Shown: positions 8,733 to 18,227 of the stretch, piece after piece
Position numbering within the stretch: the stretch's first letter is position 1
Layout: each line of letters begins with the position of its first letter
Assembly: GCA_944386785.1 (NCBI GenBank)
Contig: CALXCM010000004.1
Location: 1-63,320, forward strand
Direction: 5' to 3'
Source of the DNA: an uncultured Clostridia bacterium
GTDB taxonomy: Bacteria; Bacillota; Clostridia; TANB77; CAG-508
DNA length: 63,320 bases
Made by a program: the position numbers and the translations under genes
Notes under the pieces: generated by a model
Told to the model about the DNA's origin: nothing
Databases searched by the model: none
The model's input: the letters and a program-made list of their open reading frames with translations, nothing else

Positions 8733-9714
8733 TTATATTATCTTTAGTCCAACTATACATAGTGCTAATGTTACTAAACTAAACACTATAACTACTTTAT
8801 TTTCTTTCCATCCTGAAAGTTCAAAGTGATGATGTAATGGTGCCATTTTAAATATTCTTTTTCCTGTTTTCTTATAATATGCTACTTGAATCATTACAGA
8901 TAATGTTTCTATAACAGGAACTAATGCTATTACAAGTAATATTAATGGCATTTTTAAATATAGTGCCATTGCTGAAATAACTCCGTCCTAATAGTAATGA
9001 GCCAGTATCTCCCATAAATACTTTTGCAGGATGTAAGTTAAACATTAAAAATCCTAAGACTGCTCCTATTACTGAGCTTCCAAACACTGAAATTTCTGGA
9101 ACAGATAAAGTAATTGCAATAATACTTAATGTTGTAATAATTATTGCACTAACACTAGATGACAACCCATCTATTCCATCTGTTAAATTTACTGCATTTG
9201 TTGTTCCTAAAATTACTACTATTGCAAATGGAATGTATAAAAATATTGGTAATTCTATGTAATTTTTCCAAATTGGTATATATGTATCTGTTCCTAAATG
9301 TAATCCATATACTAAATATAAAACATATGCTACAGATATTATTAAAAGTCCTAACATTTTATACATAGGTTTTAGACCATCTGTATTTTTTAATACTAAC
9401 TTTTTAAAGTCATCTATAAAACCAATAAGCCCAAATCCTAATGTTAATAATAAAATTGGTAATAATTTATTTGCTGTTTCATTTTGACCATTAACACTAA
9501 AAAATACATAAACACCTGTTATTACTAAAATCATTGTTATTATCATAACAATTCCACCCATTGTTGGCGTACCTTGTTTTTTTAAGTGTGATTTTGGCCC
9601 ATCATCTCTTTCTATTTGGCCTACTTTTAATTTTTTAAGTATTGGTATTATTACAATTCCTAAAATTACAGCAACTAAAAATGATATTATTAAAGTCCAT
9701 GTTTCTAGTCTCAC
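8733..9714 (-). CDS. mraY: Phospho-MurNAc-pentapeptide transferase MraY, CGG +1 site
   Basis: MraY moves phospho-MurNAc-pentapeptide from UDP to undecaprenyl phosphate, giving lipid I at the membrane. Motifs present are [18 protein letters not shown] near residue 38, NLTDGIDGL in mid-protein and [12 protein letters not shown], with many transmembrane helices. The family sequence runs from LLLG in the first frame to [13 protein letters not shown] in the next, with a CGG (8983-8985) at the junction. Unshifted reading would stop 38 codons later and lose the last helices and the C-terminal HHHFE motif. Corrected length is 326 residues, typical. The start is GTG at 9714 with GAAAGG upstream. It lies between murE and ftsW; murF and murD are not present. 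Confidence 0.92.
8983..8985 (-). other. In-frame CGG, apparent +1 frameshift site (mraY)
   Basis: The minus strand reads TTA GGA C GGA GTT ATT. Skipping C gives the invariant-looking [14 protein letters not shown]; the second Gly of the GG pair is encoded by the shifted GGA. Confidence 0.9.
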
Positions 9715-9729
9715 AATTTATCAACCTTT

Positions 9730-11223
9730 CTATTTGTTATTCTTTTTTTCTTTTTCAATTTCTTCTATTAATTCATTAACTATTATTCTTTCATCATAAG
9801 GATGTTTTATCCCATTTATTTCTTGATATGGTTCATGACCTTTTCCAGCTAAAACAATAATATCTCTTTTTGTTGCCATTTTGATTGCTTCTTTAATAGC
9901 TTTTGTTCTATCTACTATTACTTTATATTTTCCTTTTGTTTTCTTTATTCCTTCTTCTATTTGTTTTACTATTTTTTCTGGATCTTCTGTTCTTGGATTA
10001 TCTGAAGTAATAAATGTAAAGTCTGCAATTCTTCCTGAAATTTCTCCCATTATAGGTCTTTTACCAGCATCTCTATCTCCTCCACAACCAAATAGAGAAA
10101 TTACTTTTCCTCTTGTGTAGCTTTTTACTGCTTGTAATATGTTTTCTAGGCTTTCTGGAGAATGAGCATAATCTATCATAATTGGTATTTCTGATTTATT
10201 ATTTACAAGTTCTGATCTTCCTGGAACTCTAACTTCTAATAAAGCTTGTTTTATTGTTTCTGGATCTATTCCAAATTTTTTAGCAACACAAATTGCAGCA
10301 AGTGAATTATATACACTAAATCTTCCAGGAATACATGTTTTTACTCTTTCATTTCTATCTGTTATTTTAACTCTAAAATCAACATAAGAGTTTGTAATTG
10401 TTATATCTTTTGCTAAAACATTTGCAAAATTATCTATTCCATATGTTGTAATTTGACTATCTGGGAACATATCAGGTATTTTTGCTCCATGCAAATCATC
10501 TGTATTTACTATTCCAACTTTACACATTTCAAATAATTTCAATTTTGAGTTAAAATAATCTTGCATATCTGGATGTTCATTTGGGCTTATATGATCTTCT
10601 GATAAGTTAGTAAATAAAACTATATCAAAATCACACCCATCTACTCTATGTAATTTTAAACTTTGTGATGAAACTTCCATAACTACAACTTCAACTTTTT
10701 CTTTTACCATTTGACTAAATAATTTTTGAAGTTCTAAACTTTCTGGAGTTGTTCTTTCACTATCTCCTAATCTTTTACCATTAATATATGTTGCTATTGT
10801 TCCAATTAGCCCTACTTTTTTACCTGCTTTTTCTAATATTTCTTTAATCATAAAAGTTGTTGTTGTTTTTCCTTTTGTACCTGTAACTCCGATTAATTTA
10901 AATTTTTTTGATGGATTTTTATAAAAATTACTAGAAATTATTGCTAAAGCTCTTCTTGTATCTTTAGCCATTATAACTGTTACTTTTTCTAGTCCTTTAA
11001 TTGCTTTTAAGTCACAACCTTCTTCAACAACTACTGCTATAGCTCCATTTTCTATTGCAGAATCTATAAATTTATGACCATCTACTTGAAAGCCTTTTAT
11101 TGCTACAAATAAAAATCCTTCTTCTATATTTTTAGAATTGCTTTCAATTCCTTTTATATCTAAATCTAAGTCTCCTTTAGCTTTTAACCCTTCTAAACCT
11201 ACTAATAATTCTTTTAATTTCAT
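9730..11223 (-). CDS. murE: UDP-MurNAc-tripeptide synthetase MurE, meso-DAP type
   Basis: MurE adds the third stem residue to UDP-MurNAc-L-Ala-D-Glu in the cytoplasm. The ATP-binding motif GVTGTKGKTTTTF, the central HSPESLENI region and the C-terminal DNPRTEDPE are visible. DNPR is the known signature of enzymes that use meso-diaminopimelate rather than L-lysine, so DAP-type peptidoglycan is predicted. I choose ATG at 11223, with AAAGGA ten bases upstream, over a TTG nine bases earlier. The protein has 497 residues, full length for the family, and contains no CGG codon. Confidence 0.95.
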   Translation of the reverse strand: MKLKELLVGLEGLKAKGDLDLDIKGIESNSKNIEEGFLFVAIKGFQVDGHKFIDSAIENGAIAVVVEEGCDLKAIKGLEKVTVIMAKDTRRALAIISSNFYKNPSKKFKLIGVTGTKGKTTTTFMIKEILEKAGKKVGLIGTIATYINGKRLGDSERTTPESLELQKLFSQMVKEKVEVVVMEVSSQSLKLHRVDGCDFDIVLFTNLSEDHISPNEHPDMQDYFNSKLKLFEMCKVGIVNTDDLHGAKIPDMFPDSQITTYGIDNFANVLAKDITITNSYVDFRVKITDRNERVKTCIPGRFSVYNSLAAICVAKKFGIDPETIKQALLEVRVPGRSELVNNKSEIPIMIDYAHSPESLENILQAVKSYTRGKVISLFGCGGDRDAGKRPIMGEISGRIADFTFITSDNPRTEDPEKIVKQIEEGIKKTKGKYKVIVDRTKAIKEAIKMATKRDIIVLAGKGHEPYQEINGIKHPYDERIIVNELIEEIEKEKKNNK

Positions 11224-11314
11224 TTTTTTCAAATCCTTTCATATTTTAAAAAAATACATATTTACAATTGCTTACATTATATAACTAATTTAGCAATTTG
11301 TATAGGGTTTTAGG

Positions 11315-13307
11315 CTAATATTTTAGATAAATTTTACTTTCATTTTTTACTATAATTCCTGGTTTTGGAGTTTGCTCTAAAACATAAGTATTTTCTTTAT
11401 CTAACCCTTCTTGTTCATTTTCAATACTTGGTGTAAGACCTTCTTGTTTTAATATTTTTTCTGCTTCTTTTAATGTTTTTTTAGTTACATCTGGTACACT
11501 TATATCTTTTGTTTCTTCTACTTCTTTACTATTTCCTTGTTCTACTTCTAAATATGGCAAAATTTCACTAAAAATTTGACCACCAACAGGTGCTGCAACT
11601 CCTCCTCCTTGATGCCCACCTTCTCCCACAGGGTTATATAAAGTTATTAGCAAAACAACTTTTGGGTTATCTATTGGAGCTACTCCTAAAAAAGATGTTA
11701 CATATTTGTTTGTGTTTACTCCATCTTCTGATGTTCCAGTTTTTCCACCTATTCTATAGCCTGCAACTTTTGCATTTTTTCCGTGTTCCTTCTGATACAA
11801 CAGATTCCATCATACTAAGTACTTTTTCTGAGGTTTCTTTTGATATTACAGTTCCATTTGTTTTTACAGGGATGTCTGTTACTTCTTTAGTTTGGCTATT
11901 GACTGTTTGTTTTACAATTCTTGGTGTTACACTTGTTCCTCCGTTTGCAATTGTAGAAACTGCTGTTACTAATTGAATTGGTGTTATTTCAAATCTTTGA
12001 CCAAAACTAATTGTTGCAAGCTCAACAGGACCTGCTTTTTCTTTTGCTAGAAATATACTTGTTGCTTCTCCTGGAAGGTCTACTCCTGTAGGCTTTAATA
12101 GTCCAAATTTTTCTAAATATTCATAATATTTTGTAACCCCTATTTTTTGCCCCAGACCAATAAATACAGGATTGCATGAATTCATAAGCCCTTGCCTTAA
12201 ACTCTCACTTCCATGTGGTCTATAATATCTCCAACACTTAATTCTAACACCTGCAACTTCAATTCCACCATTACAATTAAATTCTCCTTCATTATCAGTG
12301 TCTGTTATCCCTTCTTCTAACGCAGCTGATGCTGTTATTAATTTAAATACAGAACCTGGCTCATATGTATCTTGTATTGCCCTGTTTCTCCAAACAGCTT
12401 GCAATTTTTTTGTTTTTTCACTTTGATCAATTCCTTCCCAAATCCCTTTTAACTCTTCTGTATATGCTTCATATGGTTCATTTAAGTTATAGCTTGGATA
12501 TGTTGCCATTGCTAAAATATCACCAGTATTTGGGTCCATTGCAACTATATTTCCACCATCTGTACACTCATTGTCAATACATGCTTCTTCTAAATATTTT
12601 TCTACTATTGATTGTATATTTAAATCTATTGTAAGTATTAAATCATTCCCATCTACTGCAGAAACATAATTTTCCCCTTCTTTACCTATTTCTCCTCCTT
12701 TTGCATCAGTATGTCTTTGTATAGAACCCTTTTCTCCTTTTAGTTCTTCTTCATATTTTGCTTCAATTCCATCTAGCCCTTGATTATCACTTCCACAAAA
12801 CCCTATTACTTGAGATGCCAAATTATTATATGAATAATATCTTTTTGTATCTTCATCTATATTTATTCCAGTAGTTATATTTTCTTGTTCCATCCAAATT
12901 CTTAATTTATCTGTTTTTTCTTTATCAACTTTTTTTACAATTGTTTCTATTGAACTTCTTTTATTTACTTTTTTTAGTACTGTTTCATAATCTAGTTCAA
13001 ATATTTCTGCAAGCTTTCTTGCTACTTTTTCTTTATTTTCTTTTTCTATATTTCCCGGATTTACTGTTACTGTTTCTACAGAACTACTTACTGCCAAAGC
13101 ATTTTTTCCTGTTCTATCATATATTGTGCCTCTTTTAGGGTTAATTTCTCTATCCAAAGTTTGCTGCTCATATGCCATTTTTGATAACTCTTTTCCTTGA
13201 ACAATTGATATATATCCAATTCTTGTTATCAAACATATTATTAAAAAAAATGCAATAAACATTGTATTTTTCATTTTTTTCTTTGTCGACAATTTTAATT
13301 TAGCCAT
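11315..13307 (-). CDS. Class B PBP with PASTA domain (FtsI/SpoVD-like), CGG +1 site
   Basis: This septal-type transpeptidase cross-links peptidoglycan. It has a cytoplasmic tail, one transmembrane helix (about residues 14-32), a dimerisation domain, the transpeptidase with SVFKLIT (SxxK), NSCNP (SxN) and KTGTSED (KTG), and a C-terminal PASTA domain (ISVPDVTKKTLKEAEKIL). The KTG box and PASTA lie in a second frame entered at CGG 11781-11783; without the shift the product ends nine codons later and lacks the KTG box, so it would be inactive. Corrected length is 663 residues. The ATG at 13307 has AGGAGG upstream. It sits between ftsL-like and murE as in other dcw clusters. A paralogue is at 20051-22369; which is PBP2B and which SpoVD is unclear. 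Confidence 0.92.
11781..11783 (-). other. In-frame CGG, apparent +1 frameshift site (class B PBP)
   Basis: The minus strand reads GAA GGA ACA C GGA AAA AAT GCA. Skipping C gives SEGTGKNAKVAGY, the usual lead-in to the KTG box. The paralogue at 20051 has the same GTGKHAAVSGY without an extra base, a direct internal control. Confidence 0.92.
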
Positions 13308-13365
13308 AAAAAAATCCTCCTAATTAATTCTATTAGGAAGATTATTATTTATTCCTTTTGATAGA

Positions 13366-13438
13366 AATGGGGACAGTTCTCTTTTCTCTCATTCGACAAA
13401 TTTAGACAAAAATGAGAGATTTGAGAACTGTCCCCTAT
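13366..13438. repeat. REP-like palindrome, GGGGACAGTTCTC family
   Basis: Outer arms GGGGACAGTTCTC (13369-13381) and GAGAACTGTCCCC (13423-13435) pair perfectly, and inner arms CTCTCATT (13386-13393) and AATGAGAG (13411-13418) pair as well. The right arm recurs as half elements at 47053 and 52764, and a related palindrome is at 28745. Such GGGACAG palindromes in clostridia resemble REP elements moved by Y1 (RAYT-type) transposases; no such transposase is in the window. Confidence 0.8.
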
Positions 13439-13441
13439 CTC

Positions 13442-13945
13442 TCATTTTAACTTATCTAATAATTTTTGAAACCAGTTTTCTTCTTGATTTTTTTCAATTA
13501 CAACTTTTTGTCTTGCTGGTTCTACATAGTCTTTTTTAGGTAATACAACATTTACTGTTTGTTTGTTTGTTAATTTTTGCATTCCTAGTTGTTCTTTTGC
13601 AAGTTTTTCTATATTGTTTGCATTTAAACTGTTTTCTATGCTTACTTCTAATTGTTCATTTTCTTTTTCTATTGATGCTAATTGTTCTTTTAAGTTTTGT
13701 ACTTCACTAAATTTTTCATTTATTTGAGAGTTACGATAACTTATTGTTACTAATAGCAAGAATATTCCTATTACAACTAGTGTTAGATTTCTTTGTTTTC
13801 TTTTTTGTTCTTTTGAAATTTTTACTTCTTGTCTTGGCAAGTCTTCTACAACTCTTAGCCTAGATTTTTTCTTTTTTGGTTGTCTTCTATAGTCTGGCTC
13901 TAATTTTCTTGGACTAGTTCCAGTTTCATATCTTGCTCTAGCCAT
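13442..13945 (-). CDS. FtsL/DivIC-like septum protein
   Basis: This 167-residue protein has a basic, proline-rich cytoplasmic region (about residues 1-50), one transmembrane helix (LTLVVIGIFLLLVTI) and an extracytoplasmic coiled coil rich in Glu, Lys and Leu ending with EKLAKEQLGM. That layout and its place between rsmH and the class B PBP match FtsL/septum formation initiator proteins, which bridge DivIB and the septal PBP-FtsW pair. Sequence identity in this family is always low, so the call rests on topology and context. The ATG at 13945 follows a good GGAGGG site. The stop codon abuts the REP-like palindrome. Confidence 0.8.
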   Translation of the reverse strand: MARARYETGTSPRKLEPDYRRQPKKKKSRLRVVEDLPRQEVKISKEQKRKQRNLTLVVIGIFLLLVTISYRNSQINEKFSEVQNLKEQLASIEKENEQLEVSIENSLNANNIEKLAKEQLGMQKLTNKQTVNVVLPKKDYVEPARQKVVIEKNQEENWFQKLLDKLK

Positions 13946-13978
13946 AAGTTACCCTCCTTTCTTTTTCTTTTCTTCTGT

Positions 13979-14920
13979 TTATTTCGTTTCTTCTATTTTT
14001 TCAAATATTCTTAATTTTGCACTTTTACTTCTAGGATTTTCTTCTTTTTCTTTTTTGCTTGCTACTGTGATTTTTTTTGTAACTATTCTACCTTTTGATT
14101 TTGCACCACACACACAATATGGTAAGTCTGGTGGGCATGTGCATTTTCCTATTGCATCTTGAAATGCAAATTTTACACATCTATCTTCTAAAGAGTGGAA
14201 TGTTATTACACATAGCCTTCCTCCTGGATTTAAACAATCAATACAATTTGTTATAGTATCATATAATGGTTTTATTTCATTATTTACTTCTATTCTAATT
14301 GCTTGAAATGTTCTTTTTGCAGGATGTCCGTCATTTTGTTTTGATTTAGGAATTGAATTTTCTATTATTTCTACCAATTCTTTTGTTGTTTCTATTGGTT
14401 TTTCTTCTCTTTTTTCACATATTGTTCTTGCTATTCTTCTTGCATATCTTTCTTCTCCATAGTCATAGATAATTTTTGCAAGCTTTTCTTCTTTATAGTT
14501 ATTTACAACATCTTTTGCTGTTAGTTCTTGTGATCTATCCATCCTCATGTCTAATTCATTTTCTCCTAAATAACTAAATCCTCTTTCTCTTTCATCTAAT
14601 TGATATGAAGATACTCCTAAGTCAAGTAAAATTCCATCTACTTTATCTATATTTAATTTTTTTAATATTTCTTTTATATTGTCATGATTATCATGAATAT
14701 ATGTAACATTTTTAAATTCTTTTAGTTTTTCTTTTGCTGCTTTTAGAGCATCTTCGTCTCTATCTATTCCAATTAGTCTTCCCTTACTTGATAGTTTTTT
14801 TACTATTTCTAGACTATGACCTGCTCCTCCAAGTGTTCCATCTACATATATTCCGTCTGGCTTTATTCCTAAGCCACTTATACATTCTGCTAATAAAACA
14901 GGTTTATGCTTAAATTCCAA
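13979..14920 (-). CDS. rsmH: 16S rRNA m4C1402 methyltransferase RsmH
   Basis: RsmH (MraW) methylates N4 of C1402 in 16S rRNA using S-adenosylmethionine. The N-terminal HKPVLLAECI, the SAM loop DGTLGGAGHS, LLDLGVSSYQLD and the C-terminal NPRSKSAKLRIFEK are all present, and the length (313 residues) is standard. The start is TTG at 14918-14920 with AGAGGTGG upstream. It is the second gene of the dcw cluster, after mraZ, with an unusually long 277-base spacer between them. Confidence 0.95.
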   Translation of the reverse strand: MEFKHKPVLLAECISGLGIKPDGIYVDGTLGGAGHSLEIVKKLSSKGRLIGIDRDEDALKAAKEKLKEFKNVTYIHDNHDNIKEILKKLNIDKVDGILLDLGVSSYQLDERERGFSYLGENELDMRMDRSQELTAKDVVNNYKEEKLAKIIYDYGEERYARRIARTICEKREEKPIETTKELVEIIENSIPKSKQNDGHPAKRTFQAIRIEVNNEIKPLYDTITNCIDCLNPGGRLCVITFHSLEDRCVKFAFQDAIGKCTCPPDLPYCVCGAKSKGRIVTKKITVASKKEKEENPRSKSAKLRIFEKIEETK

Positions 14921-15197
14921 TTTGCCACCTCTAAAAAAGTTTAATTATAGTTACAGCTGGTAATTTAAAACTACCAGCTGTTATACCATCTTATGTGTTT
15001 TACTTGTTTTAACTTTTCTTAAGTGTTTTTAATTTTTCTTTAGTTTTAAAAATCTTTTGAAACTCTATATAATTTCTTAAGTATTTTAAAACTTTTTTCT
15101 TTTGTATTTTTATCTTTTGTAATTTTGTCTTTTGTGTTTTTTAATTTTTCTTTAGTACTTTTTTCTTAAGTATAAGATTTATATAAACTTTTGCAAG
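14921..15197 (-). other. Low-complexity spacer with a strong hairpin between mraZ and rsmH
   Basis: A perfect 10-bp stem (ACAGCTGGTA 14953-14962, TACCAGCTGT 14972-14981) lies about 35 bases before the rsmH start. On the minus strand the rest is repeats of AAAGA/AAAAGA/ACTTAAG, so short stretches read as Lys-Thr-rich peptide without start or ribosome-binding site. A TATAAT just after the hairpin on the minus strand might be a promoter -10. No gene is supported. Confidence 0.5.
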
Positions 15198-15623
15198 TTA
15201 TATACCAAGCATTGACATATTTTCTGCTATTTCATCAGCTGAAATATTTTCATCACATTTTTCCCAAGTTTCTTTATTCCAAATTTCAAGTCTTGTTCCA
15301 ACACCAATTATTATTGCATCTTTTTCTAATCCTGCTGCTGTTCTTAAATTATTTGGTATTAAAAATCTTCCTTGTTTGTCTATTTCACATTCTGTTGCTC
15401 CTGATAAGAAAAATCTTACAAAGTTTCTGGCATTTTTATCTGATAGAGGTAATCCTTTTAATTTTGTTTCGAAATTTAACCACTCATTTTGTGAAAACGC
15501 AAATAAACATCCATCTAACCCTTTTGTTACGATGAATTTTTCTCCCATGTCTTGTCTTAATTTTGCTGGCATTATAAGCCTTCCTTTTGCATCTAGAGAG
15601 TGCCCGTATTCACCTATTAGCAA
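15198..15623 (-). CDS. mraZ: Transcriptional regulator MraZ
   Basis: MraZ is the AbrB-fold DNA-binding protein that heads the dcw cluster and represses its own promoter in several bacteria. The protein (141 residues) has the expected tandem SpoVT/AbrB-like halves, with [20 protein letters not shown] at the start and [15 protein letters not shown] in the second half, both matching the family's DxxGR-like motif. The start is TTG at 15621-15623 with AGAGGTGA upstream. The four phased boxes immediately upstream (15641-15680) are probably its operator. Confidence 0.95.
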   Translation of the reverse strand: MLIGEYGHSLDAKGRLIMPAKLRQDMGEKFIVTKGLDGCLFAFSQNEWLNFETKLKGLPLSDKNARNFVRFFLSGATECEIDKQGRFLIPNNLRTAAGLEKDAIIIGVGTRLEIWNKETWEKCDENISADEIAENMSMLGI

Positions 15624-15640
15624 TTAAATTTCACCTCTTT

Positions 15641-15680
15641 TCACTTTCTACCACTTTGTACCACTTTTCTCCACTTCATC
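15641..15680 (-). promoter_or_regulatory. MraZ operator: four 10-bp-phased AAGTGG boxes
   Basis: On the minus strand AAGTGG or AAGTGA occurs at exact 10-base steps (plus-strand CCACTT at 15651, 15661 and 15671, TCACTT at 15641). MraZ proteins are known to bind short GTGG/TGGG-type repeats at 10-base spacing upstream of mraZ, and mollicute MraZ binds AAAGTG-type repeats. Autoregulation of the division operon is inferred. Confidence 0.8.
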
Positions 15681-15857
15681 TAAATTTTAATATAACTTTT
15701 TATATTTTGCAATAGTTTTTTTAAATTTTTTTATATTTTTTAAAATTTTCATGAACATTTTATGTTATATATTACTTTTTTTCATATTTATAGTTCGTTC
15801 TAATTTTATTTGCTAATTGCTATACTTTCTTTAAACAAGGTAATTGGAGGGTGTAAT

Positions 15858-16229
15858 ATGAAAGAACATGAAAAAAATTTAAGAAAAAATATAGGTAAAA
15901 AAATTAAAATTGCTAGAGCTAAATTAGATTATACACAAGAACAATTAGCAGAAAAAACTTCTCTTTCTACAAGATATATTAGTCAATTAGAAAGAGGCAT
16001 TGCTTTTGGTAGTGCTTCTACAATAGCTAGTGTATGTACAGCTTTAGATATAAGTCCTGATTTTCTTTTTGAAGATGTTATTAAAAATGACTCACCTTCT
16101 ATAATAGATATTGTAGATAATACTTTTTTAGAAAATTATTTAAAATTAGATAAACATGATAGAAATATAATAAATACTCTTACTGCAGATTTAGTTAAAT
16201 TACAACAAAATAAATCAAAAAAGGCATAA
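15858..16229 (+). CDS. XRE-family HTH transcriptional regulator
   Basis: This 123-residue protein has an N-terminal Cro/CI-type helix-turn-helix: IKIARAKLDYTQEQLAE, then TSLSTRYISQLERG as helices 3 and 4, then ALDISPDFLFED. The C-terminal 45 residues have no clear domain. The ATG at 15858 has GGAGGGTG upstream. It is monocistronic, divergent from mraZ and convergent with the M15 peptidase gene, with a bidirectional terminator behind it. Its target is not evident from the sequence. Confidence 0.88.
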   Translation: MKEHEKNLRKNIGKKIKIARAKLDYTQEQLAEKTSLSTRYISQLERGIAFGSASTIASVCTALDISPDFLFEDVIKNDSPSIIDIVDNTFLENYLKLDKHDRNIINTLTADLVKLQQNKSKKA

Positions 16230-16250
16230 GTTTTTTCTTATGCTTTTTTA
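16224..16250. terminator. Bidirectional terminator
   Basis: GCATAAG (16224-16230) and CTTATGC (16237-16243) form a stem with T-runs on both strands. It serves the XRE gene and the converging M15 peptidase gene. Confidence 0.8.
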
Positions 16251-16260
16251 TTTTATACTT

Positions 16261-16942
16261 TTAATTTATAGTAGTTGATGTTGCACCTGTTCCTACTACT
16301 TCTTCTTGAAGAGCTCTCCATGTATTACATCCTACTATTCCATCTACTGCTAATCCTCTTGTTCTTTGATATTCTCTTACTGCATTTTGAGTTCCGCTTC
16401 CAAATATTCCATCTAACCCATTTGTTCTAAAACCTAATGTATTTAAATCATCTTGTGCAATTAACACATAATTGCTTACACTGCCTCTTTTTAATGTTGG
16501 AAATCCACCAGTACTACATGCAGGTTTTCCGAAATCTTTTATCAAAATGAACCCATGTTGGTGTAAGACTTATTGGTTCTACATAATACCAAATACCAGA
16601 ATCGTTAGCCGAATTCCAAAGTCTTCTTCTTTCTGATTGTGATAATCTTTGCCCTACATCAAATGCTGTTCCTGCATAATGTTGACTTTGATTTCCATGT
16701 CCTCCTTCATAAGGTCTTTTAAAAGCAAAGCCAACAGGTATTGGTGCACCAAATACATATCTTTGACTATTCCAACTTTGCATTGTTCTTTTAGTTGTCC
16801 ACAAAATGTTACTTTTGCTAGAACCTCTAAATTCTCTTACTCTTAAAGTTCCATTTGTGTTATATGGCATTGGATCTTGTTCATCTCTATAATATGTTTC
16901 CATTCTATCTGTATCATTATTAAAAACAATTATTTTCGCCAT
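16261..16942 (-). CDS. M15-type peptidase with peptidoglycan-binding domain, CGG +1 site
   Basis: Residues about 1-145 resemble zinc M15 D,D-carboxypeptidases: the ligand pattern SQHYAGTAFDVG and, later, TWVHFDKRFG. The C-terminal 75 residues are a PG_binding_1 domain (LKRGSVSNYVLIAQDDLN, DGIFGSGTQNAVREYQ, GIVGCNTWRAL). It probably cleaves peptidoglycan peptides. The catalytic and binding domains are in different frames joined at CGG 16529-16531; unshifted reading ends five codons after the site and would release only the catalytic domain. There is no signal peptide, which fits a phage-type or forespore hydrolase. The corrected protein has 226 residues. The ATG at 16942 has GGGAGG upstream. 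Confidence 0.85.
16529..16531 (-). other. In-frame CGG, apparent +1 frameshift site (M15 peptidase)
   Basis: The minus strand reads AAA AGA TTT C GGA AAA CCT. Skipping C gives HFDKRFGKPACSTGG. Zero-frame gives CGG AAA ACC TGC ATG TAG. Confidence 0.85.
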
Positions 16943-17022
16943 AAAAAATAATCCTCCCTTAATATATTTTTATATATATTATGAAAGAATTATTTTTTTG
17001 TTACTTTAACTTGTAAATTATA

Positions 17023-18060
17023 TTATTTATTTTCATTTAAATATTTATTAAACATTTTATCCATACTAGAAATATATTCTTTATCTTGTTTAATTCTAAA
17101 TTTTTCATATTCCTCATTTGCTTTTTCTATTGCTTGTTTATGTGATATAGAACCTGCATTATCTAATACATCTTTTCTTCTAAATTTTAATAAATTATCT
17201 GTCGCATCTATCCAATCTTGCATTGTCATTACATGTCTTTCTTTTGCTTCATCTTCTGCAAATACTAAAAATATATTAGTTAAATCATTCAACTTTTTTA
17301 TTTCTTCTTCATTTAAATAATTTTTTGCTATTACAACATCATATTTATATATTAAACCATTTGGACTATTTTTCCAATTTGTAAGTCCCATATGTTCTTT
17401 GTCAGAATTTGCTCTAGAATAAATAAGTTCTGCTGCTGTATGTCCAGAAACAGCATAGTGTAATTTATTTTGCACTATTTTGAAAAATGTATATGCCTCT
17501 TCTGAGTCTTTATTATAATCAACTGATGTTGCTATAAATAAATCCATAATCTTTTGATAAGACATTCTTTCACTTACTCTAATAATTTTTATTCTTTCTA
17601 ATAATTCATCAAAATATCTTATATCAAATTTATTACCATTAATGAATCTATCATCATTTAACGCAAATCCTTTAACCATATATTCTTTAATAATCTTATT
17701 TGCCCATGTTCTAAATTTTATTGCTGTTTTTGAAGTTACTCTAAATCCTATGGATATAATCATATCTAAGTTATAATAAGAAATATTTCTTGTAACCGTT
17801 CTGCTGCCTTCCTTTTGAACTTGTGCAATTTTTGCACATGTTGCATTTTCTTCTAATTCTCCTTCTTTATAAATATTATTTATATGTCTTGTTATACCTG
17901 TTCTATCAATTTTAAATAATTTTGCTAAAGAGTCAATGTTTAACCACACATTTTCATTTTGCAAAATAACTTCAACTCTTATATTATTTTCTTCATCAGT
18001 ATAAAATACAATATTATTCTCATTTCCAATTAAGTTATCATCGATTATATTATTAATCAA
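17023..18060 (-). CDS. RhuM-family protein
   Basis: This 345-residue protein matches the RhuM family, known from a Salmonella pathogenicity island and common in mobile and defence neighbourhoods; its biochemical role is not established. The N-terminal part looks like a DNA-binding module (NVWLNIDSLAKLFKIDRTGITRHI), followed by the family segments TVTRNISYYNLDMIISIGFRV and KFRTWANKIIKEYMVKGFALND. The C-terminal half is helical, with HAVSGHTAAE-like and MTMQDWIDATDNLL segments. The start is TTG at 18058-18060 with AAAGGAGGAG upstream. It stands alone, with its own upstream gap, between the M15 peptidase and sortase genes. Confidence 0.82.
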   Translation of the reverse strand: MINNIIDDNLIGNENNIVFYTDEENNIRVEVILQNENVWLNIDSLAKLFKIDRTGITRHINNIYKEGELEENATCAKIAQVQKEGSRTVTRNISYYNLDMIISIGFRVTSKTAIKFRTWANKIIKEYMVKGFALNDDRFINGNKFDIRYFDELLERIKIIRVSERMSYQKIMDLFIATSVDYNKDSEEAYTFFKIVQNKLHYAVSGHTAAELIYSRANSDKEHMGLTNWKNSPNGLIYKYDVVIAKNYLNEEEIKKLNDLTNIFLVFAEDEAKERHVMTMQDWIDATDNLLKFRRKDVLDNAGSISHKQAIEKANEEYEKFRIKQDKEYISSMDKMFNKYLNENK

Positions 18061-18186
18061 ATAGAACTCCTCCTTTTATTGAAAGTTACAACGACTCAGA
18101 GCTTATTGCTTGTTATATATTATCAAACTTTTGTTCTTTTGTCAATTGTTTTATAACTTTTTATATTAAAACTTTTTAAACAAAAA

Positions 18187-18221
18187 AATAAGTATTAGCA
18201 TTTTATTTACTAATACTTATT
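18187..18221 (-). terminator. Terminator after sortase gene
   Basis: AATAAGTATTAG (18187-18198) and CTAATACTTATT (18210-18221) form a 12-bp perfect stem, followed on the minus strand by a T-run. Confidence 0.85.
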
Positions 18222-18227
18222 TTATCT

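Noticed and set aside
14921..15197. A small Lys-rich gene between mraZ and rsmH
   Set aside because: Reading frames are short, lack a start with ribosome-binding site and reflect AAAGA-type low complexity.
15858..18060. Prophage remnant (XRE regulator, M15 peptidase, RhuM)
   Set aside because: No integrase, attachment repeats or structural phage genes are present, and codon use matches the host. The three genes also lie in different orientations.
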